NCBI GenBank assembly: GCA_963681505.1
Contig: OY811971.1
Location: 7,538,924 to 7,602,923 of the forward strand
Direction of reading: 5' to 3'
From: Eunapius fragilis
Lineage: Eukaryota; Porifera; Demospongiae; Spongillida; Spongillidae
DNA: 64,000 nt
Position 1 is the first letter of the stretch. Each line of letters starts with the position of its first letter. Below the pieces are notes generated by a model. That model did no database searches. It was not told the DNA's origin and worked only from the letters and a program-made list of their open reading frames with translations. Shown piece by piece: positions 46,068 to 59,800 of this stretch. The translations under genes were made by a program, and so were the position numbers.

Positions 46068-49000
46068 CTATAAGGAAAGGTCAATAACTTCATATGTCCA
46101 ACAAGGCCTTGTCCCCTCTTGTACCAATTCCACATCCCATTTTCCTACTTTGAGACCTACATGCATGTTCAGTACATGTGTGGTGACATATAAGTACATG
46201 TGTGGTGACATATAAGTACATGTGTGGTGACATATAAGTACATGTGTGGTGACATATAAGTATGGTCAGTACATGTGTGGTGACATATAAGTATGGTCAG
46301 TACATGTGTGGTGACATATAAGAATGGTCAGTACATGTGTGGTGACATATGAGTACATGTGTGATGACATATAAGTATGGTCAGTACATGTGTGGTGACA
46401 TATAAGTATGGTCAGTACATGTGTGGTGACACATAAGTATAGTCAGTACATGTGTGGTGACATATTAATATGGTCAGTACATATGTGGTGACATACATGT
46501 ATAAGTATGGTCAGTACATGTGTGGTGACGTGAGGTGGGTGACGTGACATGTTTGAGTGCTATTATTATACTAACCTTCCAAATGTGGCACAGCTTGTCC
46601 TACCAGCTCTGACAATAGCTGGGAAGAAGAGGAGGTGACCACAGAAGTAGACACTGCAAGACAAAGGAGAGGTTACCACATGTAGCCACACCTACCAATA
46701 GCCTCACCTCCAACAAGGTATGGGAGACATGGCTCTATCTTCATCCATTCTCCAATCACCACTTGCTTCTTACGACTGACATCAGCAATAGTCTGTTCTG
46801 ATTTTAGAAGGGCCTTCTTTAATAAGGACAGCTCCACCTTAGTGCCATCAGAGTCATCTGAGATGGCTTCAGGAGGACAGGAGATTACCTCTAACACCTC
46901 TACATGTGGACAGAACTCCTGATATGCCTTCTTGATGAATGCAAGAACAGAGTGTGCTAATTGTAGGTACTTGGGGTCTGTCCTGACAGAGGAGGACATA
47001 GCCATGGAGATAGACTGGAATGTATCACTCATCTCAACAATGGTGGCCACCCCTTCCTCACTAAGCCACTTTAGGCCCCTGCTCCACACATCACAGCAAC
47101 GTTGGATGTGTGGGTGGAGAGGTGTGGCCTGTACTGTGGGCAAAGCAAATTCAAAGGGCAGTCTGCGAAGAAGGACATGAAGAAATCGTGGAGTGAGGAA
47201 CTGGTAGAGAGACCTGACTATCATGGACCAACCAAAACTGTTACTGGGAACTACAGCACCACTTGGCTTCTCAACACATACTAGAGCTGGGAAGAAGAAG
47301 TAAGGACCAAAGTCAGGGCTGAGTGAGCCTTTGGGTACCATGTTTGTATCTACTAGGGATAGGTCCACCTCCTGACATAACTCAAAGTGAATCATAAACT
47401 GAGTTATCATATCAACATTGTACTCTGGAAATGTCTTCTCAAGTATTGCTCTGGATATTATCCCAGTATTGCTAGCTATGTGGGCATATTCCTTAAGAGA
47501 GGGATCTGCAAACAAAGCTCCATTGACCCTCTTTAGGATGGTATCTTTGCGAAGGACTATCCAGCTATTCAAGTGATGTGTAGCTGGAATATAGGAAATC
47601 AAACCTTTTTCTGATAAGGTCCGTAAATGTGAAATAATGCCGAAGATATCAGAACCAATGAGGTTATCCTTATCAGCCTTAATACGTTCATGAAGGTCAG
47701 AGAGGGTTATGGCGTCAATATTAGGAGACAATCTCTCCATTAGAAAGGCAAGTATCATGTGACACATCATGGAAATAGATGGACACATACTTAAGACCTC
47801 CTTGTTTGTTTCATGCAGCAGGCTCATAAATTGATCCATCTCATCCCCGTACATCTTTTTAAGGTTCAGGGATACGACCTTCACTAGATTTTGATGAACA
47901 ATGGCTGTCTTAGCAACCGACTGTAGATGGTTCAGTTTTCTGGCCCTTTCCTGAAGTGTTAGCAGGTCTCCGTGTGTGCCCACTAAAATTGCTGATGACC
48001 GCATGCAACACTTGTGACACACACTATCCATCATTGTAGACCAGTAGTAGAGCTCCTTGGTGATGGCCTCAGAGTCCTTTCTCAGGTCCTGCAGGAGAAG
48101 GAAGATGGCTGGACTGTTGAGTGAGATGGCCTCCAGACATGCAGAGTGGCTGGAGAAGTATTGATGATGTCCTGCCAGGTCGTAGATAACCATATTGCTG
48201 TAGGGACTGTCAACTTGATGGGGAATGATCCCAGCAGTGAGTGGTTCTACCACATCTTGCTGTCCAAAGACACGCTAAAGATATCATGGTTGAAATTATA
48301 TCGTGCAATGAAAAACATTGGTTCTTTTCAATGCATCAATGAATGAAGCAAACCTAAATTCAGCACATCTACTGTATGTTATCTATATGGGATATTTAAT
48401 CATTTCATATCTCCACTTTTACCCCCAATTATTAATTTGTTTTTTGGTTTAAAAAACATACTGTAACTTAGTGATATTCACAGTTAATGTATAAAATAGT
48501 TAGCCTCTCAAAGCTGACAGTGTTAGTTCAGGGGTTCTTTTCACAGCGCTGTCGATATACAACTATATAGTCAGAGGATTTGAAACCTTGCCAGTTAACA
48601 TTTCAGGACAGTAGTTATCATACCCTAGCACTTCATTTCGGCCTAGCATAGACCCTCATTTGGAGATGAAGAATTTGGATACGCAGCCACGACCAAGCAA
48701 TAATGACATCAGGAGGCTATGTACATGTAAAAAGCTCATCTTGAGCCTTACTATTTATTTGTATGTACAGATCTATTCTGAATACTTTATGGCAACCTTG
48801 CTGAAGCTGTTCTTCAATGTAATAATGACCTCCTGTAAACTGTGAATTTGCAGCCAATGGTAACATTACATTGAAGGAAATAGTAACATACATGAAGTTA
48901 AAACCAGTTAGTTTATCTTACTAAAACTGGACTGAATGACAAATAATGTGCACATTTAGGATTTGCAAATCATGATCAATAAAAGCTCACTATGAAGCTA

Positions 49001-50824
49001 CAAGACTAAAGAAACACTTCATGCAATTTACCACCTTATTGCTTAATTCTGACATATTGTTGCCAAACCTGGTTCCACATTCTAGAAATATAATACATGT
49101 ACATTTATTCATCCCTCATAAAAAACAAGGTCATACATGCAAATGTAATAGTAGGGCATTGATGTGCTACCATATACATCAAACATTGAATGGGAAAGAA
49201 CTACATGAAATTATTGATGTTCTGCATGAGCTATCTCTTTTAAGGGTAGCATTTCCCTTGCTAGTGAAGTTACTTCAAACCATAGCAGTTAGTACTGCAC
49301 ATTGTGAGTAATCTTTCTCTGCTCTTAAGCGTATCAAGAGTTATCTACGGTCTACGATGACACAATAACGGCTGGTAGACCTTGCAATCCTACCAAATGA
49401 GAAGGAACTTTCACAAAGTCTTTCTTTAGACAATGTAGTTAACAAATTTGCTTCCCAGGATAAAAACAGAAGAATTATGTTGGTGTAAATTAAAGTGCAT
49501 GTATTATACACAGTGCAGTTTTTGTAATTTTATGTATCAACAAAAGCAATGGGGAACTTGCAGCAGGGGCTGATTCAGGGGGTGTCATTGTGGATATAGG
49601 AGTGCAATTCCTGACCAAGTCATTAATTTTTTCTATCAACCAACATTGGCGTGAAATCATCACATGTTAATTCAATGTGAAGCACACATCTGATTTGGTG
49701 TGTTTTAAAGCAGATACACATGTAGCCTATATACTCTTTCTAGAATGTATGATAGACCCATACATACACATGTATTCAATGACCAAACATAAATGCTGTT
49801 TAAATGCTAAAATGAAATAACCTATATATAACCCACTAGGATGTAAATATAGGTCTACATCATGTTGTATGCCATTTTCCCCTTTCAATCAAACATTTAT
49901 ATATGCAAACAACACACCAGAGTGAAATGTTGGTGGTTGAAAAATACACATAACAGAACGTTTTTTCTCTGATCTAAAGACTACAGCCACATGGTATACA
50001 CACGTGATTATTTCTCACCTTTACAAGGCGACTTGCTGTTGGCTTTGAAAGGTTGATAATGGCCTTTGAATACAGAACAATAAACACAATTGGGAAACCC
50101 AGAATACATGTACAACATTATTATGATATTACCCAATAAGGAGCCTCAGGGCTATGTAATTATATGTAACTAGCTTGCATCTGTGAAAAATCACGGGCTG
50201 CTTATTTATAATTTACTGTACCTCCTGTTCTCGCATACGATTACTACACAACCGTAACATAACAAGTGACAATACTTTGTTCGCGCAATACCAATACTTT
50301 GTGGAATTATTATATTTAGTAACTACATGTTTTTGGCCTGTACGATGCGACAATAGCGTTGCTTTAATTGTTACTGCATGTGATGGCCTGTACAGGCATG
50401 TAGGTATTGTGGGTAAGCATGGTCACTAAGTACGCGTTGCAATTGGTATGTACTTTTGTGAGGTGGTCATCCTATTGGTTGCTAGGTATGCGTACATACC
50501 TTTCAAGTCGTCTACAAGAGATCTTGCCCCGCGGATTGGCCAGCGTTTGATACGCAAGGTCCCGAAAGGCCTCCTACGGACCTTCCGAGAGCCTCGCATC
50601 GCGACATACCGGGAGGTTGCCCTCCCCTCGTGGTGTGCACCTGCAAGCCCGCGGGGAAATGTGTCGTTGCGTTCTAGCGTGGATTCTGACTTAGAGGCGT
50701 TCAGTCATAATCCAGCAGATGGTAGCTTCGCGCCATTGGCTTTTCAGCCAAGCGCAAATGCCAAATGTCTGAATCGACGGTTCCTCTCGTACTGAGTCGA
50801 ATTACTATTGCAACAACGATTCAT

Positions 50825-50879
<55 letters not shown>

Positions 50880-53800
50880 GTTAGCAAGGCTGACTGTATA
50901 AGTTACGCGGACGTATACGTACGGATGAACATGTACATGTACGTACGCACGTAGGAATTTATAGTATTTAATATGTTATAATGGAATACCCACAACAAAG
51001 TTCCATGTAAAAAAGTGTATGCAGCCACCCCTGGGTAGCCCATAGACTGTACATGTAATTCAGCTCACCTGGGTCAGTGTACTCTTCCCCGCTCCTGAGT
51101 GTCCAAATAACACAACCTTTCCATATGAATCAGCAGGAAAGTCACTGCATGTTTTCATCATCTGCTTGAACACACCAAGACATGAATACTCAGCCCCCAT
51201 CATGGCTGTACGTCCTTCATTGTTCTTGATGTTGACATCAATACCAGGAAGGGACAGGAGTGCTCTTACACATTTGACCCTACCATACCTGGCAGCCGCA
51301 TGTAGAGCAGTATCTCCACCCTGGTGGGTGAACAATGACTACAATGACTCTGAAGAACTTGCACACACCATACAAGTATATGTACAACACCACACCCCTC
51401 GATAGCACTGCATACTACTTCTTGTTATACAATCACCACGTACTGCTAAAAAAATAGTGCATAAACAGTGGCTTGTAAGCTATCATACATGGGGGGAGAG
51501 GTGTGGGTGAGGGGGAGAGAATGGGGATGGCAGAAAGTGGCCTAAGTCTCTTCCTAGTCATTAATCATCTGTATTTATATTGCTCATGCATTAATCGACT
51601 AGTTTATCATCCTGTGGTTATGGCAGTACCACACACGTCAGGGTTGAATTGTGTGTGTGTGCGTTGGGGGGGGGGGGGGGGGGGGGGGGGGGGCATCTTG
51701 GCCACATTGGTGTGATCTTACTCACTCTGTGTTACAATTGTACATGTACATATACGGTTCATACTCTAAGTGTGCATAAATGTGCTTTTTAATTAATTAA
51801 GCACATTTCATTCAAACCACAATTGGAGACTTTCATTTATCTAATTCTGTAGCTAATATGATGTGTTGAGTGTGACTTGATATATGCTTCCATCGGTTGA
51901 TTGCAGCAAATTTGATGCGAACTATGCTCCCTCCGGAATCCGGTATATGCACATGACTCATCCACGTGGCAGTATGTAAGTAGACTCTTCTTCAGTCTAA
52001 GCATTCGTGCAGAGCCAGTAACTTTCATTGCAGCGGGATGGAGCAAATACTGGAGAAAATGCGGCGACTGCGCGACGACGTTAAGGCGTCTCAAGAGGAA
52101 GCGGCTCTACAGGTGGCCAGAAGTAGCAGGCGCAATCCCTATACTTTTAAAAGGAAGGGAAATGAGAACCAGCACGCGACATAGAGGACAAGCTGGTGCA
52201 GGCACACCTGGGCAGGGTGGAAGCGGGAGAAGAGGGCACCAGGAGCGCCAGCGCGCTCGCCACGGCGAAGGAAACAATTAAGGAAGGTAGGCAGCTTATT
52301 GCATGCCGCCAGAAGCTGCTGAAGCTGGCGGACCGTTCGGAGTTTGGATGGGCGGTGGTGGAGGAGTACATAGATGATGACCTGACGGAAGACTCGGACG
52401 ATGAAAAAAAGAATCGAAAGAGCGCGGAGCGGGCGGCGGAGAGAACGATTGTTAAGAAGAGGATAATGGAAGAAAAGGGCAGATGGTATGGTACAGCGGG
52501 TGGCAAGGGGGCAGCCTAGAGCCCCAGTATATACGTAGAGAGGCCGCGTGGTGCGGGACCGTGAGGAGCGGCCAACTGGGTTCTCGAGAATCTGCTTCCA
52601 GTGCGGGGAGTTGGGGATGTCACGAAAAATTTGGTCCGGGGAAAAAATCGGTCCGGCCGGACCAATTTTGGCGACCAAAAGTGGTCCGGCCGGACCGAAA
52701 ATGACGCCAAAATTTGTCCGGGCAAACCAAAACTGGTCCGGGCACATAACACCTTGAACACGTGGAGCATTCGTTTTGAAAATGGCTGATTCAAGTGAAG
52801 AGGGAGATGCCAAAAGTGCGGGGGATCTAGTAGAAGAAGCATATGAGTACTTGGTAAGAAATGTGTACCCTGTGGGTGCAAGCGTAGCGCGCAAGCGGTG
52901 CATACGAAGAAAGGCTCAGAAATTTGTTGTGAAAGATGGAGAAATGTACTTTAAGAAGAAGAAGAAAGGCAAGGTTTGTTCATTTTAATTTGGCTAATGC
53001 ACACCTACTGTGTCGTCCGCACGTCATGGGTTGAGCTTAATTATTATAGATAATGGAAATACGATTTGTCGGAGTTAAGGAAGAGCAGCGTCGTATTCTG
53101 AAGGCTTGTCATGTGGATCCGATGTCCGGGCACATGGGAGTGAAGCGCACTTTGAACAGGATCAGCGAGCGGTTCATTTGGCCTGGAATGGTCAAAGATG
53201 TGAATGATACGGTGAGCGGACATGCAACTTAGATTTTTAGTAATAGATTTCTATAAAGTCCATACCTGAATTTAAATAACCGCAGGTCGCCAAATGTGAC
53301 ATCTGCCAGCATGCAAATCGGAAACACATGCATACAGCCCCAGAACTACACCCGGTTCCAGTGAAGTCACCATGGAATCACATTGGCATTGATTTTGTTG
53401 GGCCACTTGTGAAATCTAAGTCAGAAAATCAATACATCCTGACTGTGTGTGACTACTTCTCCAAATGGGTAGAAGCAGTCCCACTTCCATCTAAACATGC
53501 AATTGGAGTTGCCAATGCACTCTACAAGGTAGGTCAATGAAGCAACGTTTTCCTATGTGTAATTACATTATAATTGCATTTACATTGCAACTGAGATATA
53601 TATGTACTTATTAGTTTAGAAATTAAGTTATGGTACAGTAATATAATGCCATGCCCACTCCAGGCCCTTAGCCAGGAAGGGGGGGGGGCCAAGAGGCTGA
53701 GTCCCCCCCCCCCCCCCCCCCCCCCCTCATGCAAGGGAGACCCCACACACATATACACATTCGCATTTGGCTAAATGTGAGGGGACCTCCCCCACTTTCA

Positions 53801-56800
53801 AAAGTCCTGCTATCGATCCCCCCCCCCCCCGTCAAATGTCCTGGCTACGGGCATGCACTCATAGTCTAATTCACTGTATTCTATCCTTGCATATTTTTAT
53901 TAGAATGGGTTTGCCCAAGATCATTACAACAGACAATGGCACTGAATTCAAAAACGAATTAAACAAGCACCTTATGGATCTCCTAGGTATAGATCACCGG
54001 CTGACAACAGCGTACCATCCACAGGTCTGTAATTTGTCTGCATTCATTTTTTCCATGCTACAATAAATTATTGCGTATGTTAAAAAGTAGTGAAGCCATT
54101 TTTGAAGTTAAATCCAATTATTACTTAAAGCAATGAGAAGAAATGTTTAAGGAACAACACTGTAGATTTTATATTTTGTTGTCTCAATACCTAAAAGGAA
54201 GACAGACCGTTTCCATATTTAATAAAGGTTAATGGACTCGTATAAATTTAAATGATTGGTAGAATACCATTAAAATTATGCTTTTATCCAATGCCAACTT
54301 TGCATTCATTTTATAGGCCAATGGTCTTGTTGAAAGACTTAATCAGACCTTGCAAAATATGATTGTCAAATTTTGCAACGTGAAGAAAACCAATTGGGAT
54401 GATGTTCTGAATACCTGTGTTTTTGCATACAACACTTCTTGCCACGAAAGCACACTTTATATGCCATTTGAGATTATGTTTGGGAGAAAGGCAATTCTAC
54501 CAATTGATTTCCAAATGCATGTAGACATAGCAGAGAAAGTTGAGGAACCTTTTAACCCAAATGCTTCTGACATAGAACGAATTACTGATGAAAGAATAAA
54601 GGTACTGAAACAAGCGAAAGCAAATATTCAATTGGCACAAAAGAAGCAGAAGCTAGAATATGACCGGAAACATGCTAACCCAAAAGCCTATGAATTAGGT
54701 GCAAAAGTCCTAAAAAAGGATTTCAAAAGGAAAAAAAGGAGAGGAGGAAAATTGGACTACAAGTATGTGGGCCCATTTACTATAACAAAGTGTCTTGGAA
54801 AAGGTTTGTACTCACTTCAGTCAATTGAAAACCCAGATGTAGTCATCAAGAGCGTAAATGGTGTCCACATCAAACCATATCTTACCCCACACAGTACTTT
54901 TAGTACACATTCAAGCTCAAACTCATCCAGTTACACACCACCAGTAGATAAATCAGTTCTTCATAAGACTGAGGTTGTACTTTCCAGTGGTGATTCATTC
55001 CACAAGAGAGGTGACTCATCAGCAAGTAGTCCTACATCCAAGTCTCAGCACTCCAAAGAATCCGAGGCCACTCTCCAACATCTTAGTGCTAGCAAACAAC
55101 ATATGGAAGAGCATTATTATGCTGATAATCACTTAAGTAATGTTCAAGATGATGGCAATCCGCTTTATGCGTGGAAGTGTGTGACATATACATTAGAAGG
55201 CTGTAAAAGTGAAAGCTTAAATGTCTTTGATCATGAAAGTACTCAAATGGGTGACCTTGCATTTGTATTGGAGTCTTCCAAGCATATCACAGTACCTGAA
55301 TTGCCAAATCCCCATTGTGAGATGGTTACAAGTACTCCAACTTTAAGTGGAGGATATTTTACACCAATGGAAGATGGAAACTTATCTCCAATACCAGTTT
55401 GTAATGTGCTGAGCCACTATAAGGAGAGCTGTATTCAACCTGCACTTTCCACCACTGCCTCTATCCCAAACCCCACATCCTCCCCTGCTTGTCCATCACA
55501 GGTTCCTCAAACTAGCAGCTGTCCACAGAGAGATTTTCCAAAGAGTCCAAATTCACAAATGCAATTAAAAATTGCTATCACAAAGGATAAATGTCATTTG
55601 AAAAGCAAACACCATAAGAGCCACAGTGAAAAACGTGAAGTGATTCCTAGTGAAGAAAGTAAGTGATTATGATTGTATTCAATTTTATAAAAATTATTGC
55701 ATTTGTTTATTTCCACAGAACAAAAGAAATCTCAAGGGTTACAAGTTTGGATACCACAACTGAACCTACTAGCTGAAGACAACCAGGCCATTGAAGAAGG
55801 AAAATGGTTATCAGATCGTGTTATAAATGCTGCACAGGAACTACTGAAATCCATCAATACTTCCATTGGCGGGCTACAAAATGCCTTGTTGGCACAACAC
55901 TTGCAATTCACTATTGAAAGAGACAGGTTTGTACAAATTTTACATGTTTCGGGGAATCACTGGATAACAATAGCAAATAATGGATGCACAGGTGGAGAGA
56001 TAAAGGTTTATGATAGCATGGGACATTCAGATCTTCCAGAGGAGACTAAACAGCAAGTAGCTGCGTTGATTTTTACCTCAGTCAATAAGATCACACTGAC
56101 ATTTCAGACTGTTCAACGGCAACAAGATAGCAGCAGTTGTGGTTTATTAGCGGTTGCTTTTGCTACATCTCTTTGTTTTAGATCAGATCCATGTACCAAC
56201 CCTAAGGTCCCATCTTAAGCATTGTTTTGTATCAGGAATCATGGAGCCTTTCCCAGGCAAGGAAATAAAGGCTCGAAGGCCATATAGCCATGTACAATAT
56301 GATATATTTTGCAGTTGCAGGCTGACAAGAGGAAAGGAAAAGATGGCCAGATGCGACAATTGTCTGGAATGGTTCCACAAATCATGCGAAAAAATTCCTG
56401 GTTGTGTGTTCTCTAAGAGCCAGAAGTGGTTTTGCCACTCTTGTAACTCCTCAACATAAATGTATTTTTAATTCACCATTTATTGCATGCACATGCAGCA
56501 TGCATGCTTTTTGCTTATATATACATCATTCACTAACCATGTACTGTGCATGCACTATGTATTTATTCCATTCATGTATTATACGCTTACGTACATGTAC
56601 ATGTACAAGGCGCCGGCCTCTACTACAGTGTATGTACCCCAGATATTGTATAATTGAGCAATCAAGCCTGAAAAATTGCTAGGACAGGCTTTGCGTGTTG
56701 AACTCATTGGACGAAAAGCGGACCGTTTTTGGCAAGGTAGGACCATTTTTGGCGGACAGATATGGCCCGGGCGGACCACTTTTGGCGACCAAAATCAGTC

Positions 56801-59800
56801 CGGCCGGACCACTTTTAGGTAGGACCACTTTTGCCATGACAGGACACTTGAGACGCGATTGCCCGAAAAAGGTTGCCTGTGGCACCTGCGTATCCTTTGC
56901 GTGAGTTGGATGGGCACATGGCGCATGTTGGGCTATAAGTGGTGATTTGTAGAATGTATCACCTGGTGGTATTGAGGACTGCATGCAGAGGTGCTGGGAA
57001 GTCCAGTCACCTGACTTTGGTGCTGGGTCTGCATGGGGTAGGCTTCGCCAATGTGTGGATTATTGGAGGAAAGAGTTGTGTGCACCTCCATGGGTACTTG
57101 ATACAATAACTAAATGGTATGTTCTCCCCTTATTTTTAGAACCTACGCCCTAACCAGCATTCTGCCCTAGCCAAGCTAAATTTTGTAAATAAAGCAGTCA
57201 GCGAGTTGCTTGTGGGTGGGTACGTAGAGAGGACGGAAAGGCCTCCAATAGTATGTAGCCCTTTGTCCGGGGTTGCTAGTGGGTCAGGGAAGAGTCAACT
57301 TAAGACATGTAAACCAATATTTATCGAAACAGAAGTTCAAATATGAAGATCTCAGAGTTGCAATGATGCTATTCAACCCAGACATCCTCTCAGTGGGGGT
57401 GCTGTCGCTACTGAGGGACTCACAGGACCCGGACTTGAGTCACCTTGCTGCAGAGCTACCCGCAGTTGTGCTCGGCAGCAGAGCAGACAGCACAACAAAG
57501 AAATACCTGGGTGCATTTCAAAGATGGAAGACATGGGCCACAGCACACCAAGGGGTTCCTGGTTTCCCAGTACAGGAGGGTCATCTGGCCTTGTACATTT
57601 TACATCTCAGTGAGTCCACCCAATCAAAGGCAGCAGTCGAATAGATAGTGCATGCGGTATCATGGCTACACAGAGTGTTGGGTCTCAAGCCATCAAATGC
57701 TTCCCCCTTAGTTCATAGCACACTAGAGGGTCTGCAGCGTAAATTAGCCAAGCCTAAGAAAAGTAAAGAACCCATATCTGTTGAAATGCTGAAAGCTATG
57801 ATTGAGGCAGTAGAGCCTTCTCCCTCACTCTAACAGATGTTACGTTGTTGGCTGTGTGCCAAGTTGCTTTTGCGGGTTTTTTATGCGTTGTGATGAACTG
57901 ATAAAGTTGCGATGCAACGACATAGTGTTTAATGAACATGGCATGGTGGTGAAGATAGTATCAAGCAAAACGGACCAGTTTAGAGAGGGTGCATCATTGG
58001 TTATAGCATATACATGTACCTCAACTTGTCCTGTAGGCATGATGGAAAGATACTATACCATGGCAGGGCTGGTACCTGCCTCACCTGAGAAGTTGTTCAG
58101 GGCAATAGTGCGTACGAAAACAGGTAAACGGTTGAGGGAGAGTGGTGGCCTTATATAATTAGTTACTCTAGATTATGGAAATTGCTGTCAGACATGCAGG
58201 ATTCAAGGGTTGGGCATGGACCCCAAGTTGTTTGGCATGCATAGTCTGCGAGCAACAGACGCAGCTAATGCAGGTGTGCCGGGTAGATTATTTAAGAGAC
58301 ATGGTCGCTGGAGATCAGAGTCAGCCAAAGATGGCTATGTTATAGACTCTGTAGAGAGGAGACTCTCTGTTTCCAAGAGTCTTGGTATTTGATGTTGCAA
58401 ATTAATCCTATTATGCCCGTTCTTTGATCTTCTATTGGTGATGTTGTGTGATACTGGCTGCGTGCACAGTCGATGCTGCACAAAGTATGTGGTCAAGTGC
58501 ATGGTACAGCGGTTTAGGAGGAGAGATATATCAAACTTTTACATGCATATCAAAAATGTTTCCATGCTTTGGGGGGCCATCTTGACCATATTGGTGTGAT
58601 CTTTTTTTAAACATGCAATAATTAAAAACACACAAAATCCCAGTATCGTTTCTATTCCATTGTATCAATTCTAAAATGAAGATTACTCACTCTGCATCTT
58701 AAGTACAGACCACAGCAAGACATGTCCATCTAACATCGTACTTCCCAACAACACACCTAAACCCAAGACAACAACTGTTCTTCATTGAATAGATTTTACA
58801 TAATAAACACACTATGCCCTCTTCACACAAGGGAACATAGTATAAAGAGACACTGGGCTGATGCACTCACCCCATTCTGATGGTCAATCAGGGCACCCCT
58901 ATCCAGAAGAAGTTGCGCACACCCATCATGCCCCCTATATGCTGCCACCATCAGTGAGGTATCTCCATACTGTAAAGATAAGTGCATATCACACCAATGT
59001 CCCATACAACATACAACCCAACCCCATTGGTTCACAAACCAGTGAAAAGAGAAGAGGATGGGGAGGAGAGGGGAGTGGTAGGGGTTGGTAAGGTGAGGGA
59101 GTATGAGGAATGAGAGGGGGAGAGGGAGGAGGTTGAAGCAGAGGGGGATGGGAGGAGAGGAGTAGGAAAGGGAGGTGGAGAGGAAGTGCTATATGCTATC
59201 ACATGTACATGTACCTACATATTGCTTTTATAATACTTTTTAATTAATACAAGTATATGCACCAGTACATGTACATACTATTAAGTTATTGTGTGAGTGT
59301 GGGGGTGGGGGGGGGGGGCAATGCCTTCCCTCTGACTAAAGTTTAGCAGCAATTGTCGCGTACATCTACTTCCTTCACCACTGACACCCAACATACCAGT
59401 CCATTTACATGAGTGAAACATACATAAGTGATGACCATGTAGAGGAGACCATGGGATATGATCATACAGTGGAGGTCATGAGTGCATCATTGGAAGCAAT
59501 GAGACATGAGAGACCTGAAAAGTCATACAACCATTTTTGTGCTGATACGATTATGACCAGAGACTACAACTAAAGAAATAGAAAGTAAGTTGGTGAGTAT
59601 TGGAGGGGACGTAAGTACTAGGAAAGTTTTATTTGCAGAAGATGGTGCATTTATTAGATACAATGTAGCCTCTAAACACATCGTATATTGTGCAATGAGA
59701 GCAGGAGATGGAAGCAGAATATCCTGATCTGAGGTCCCACCACCATAGAGCTGAATCATGTACCTTGCCACGTGTTGTAAACATATCGCCCATAAATGTA

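Larger units (their letters stand above)
52618..56841 (+). mobile_element. Ginger-type DNA transposon (integrase, Ulp1, PHD), about 4.2 kb
   Basis: Ends TGTCACG and its near complement CATGACA; subterminal inverted regions of about 150 bp carry repeats of GGTCCGGCCGGACC and TTTTGGCGACCAAAA. The element lies exactly within a zinc-knuckle coding sequence; GGA flanks both sides, so a 3-4 bp duplication is possible. Between the ends a multi-exon plus-strand gene encodes Gypsy-like integrase, Ulp1 protease and PHD finger, the combination known for the Ginger group of cut-and-paste elements. The copy has at least one frameshift. Confidence 0.8.

Noticed and set aside
50448..50795. 115-codon plus-strand frame
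   Set aside because: It lies antisense to the 28S rRNA fragment and is not protein coding.
50501..50885. Functional rDNA unit
   Set aside because: Only the last 385 or so nucleotides of 28S are present, without 18S, 5.8S or spacers.
52139..52903. 254-codon minus-strand frame
   Set aside because: Shadow of DIRS gag and of the GC-rich Ginger end; no protein similarity.
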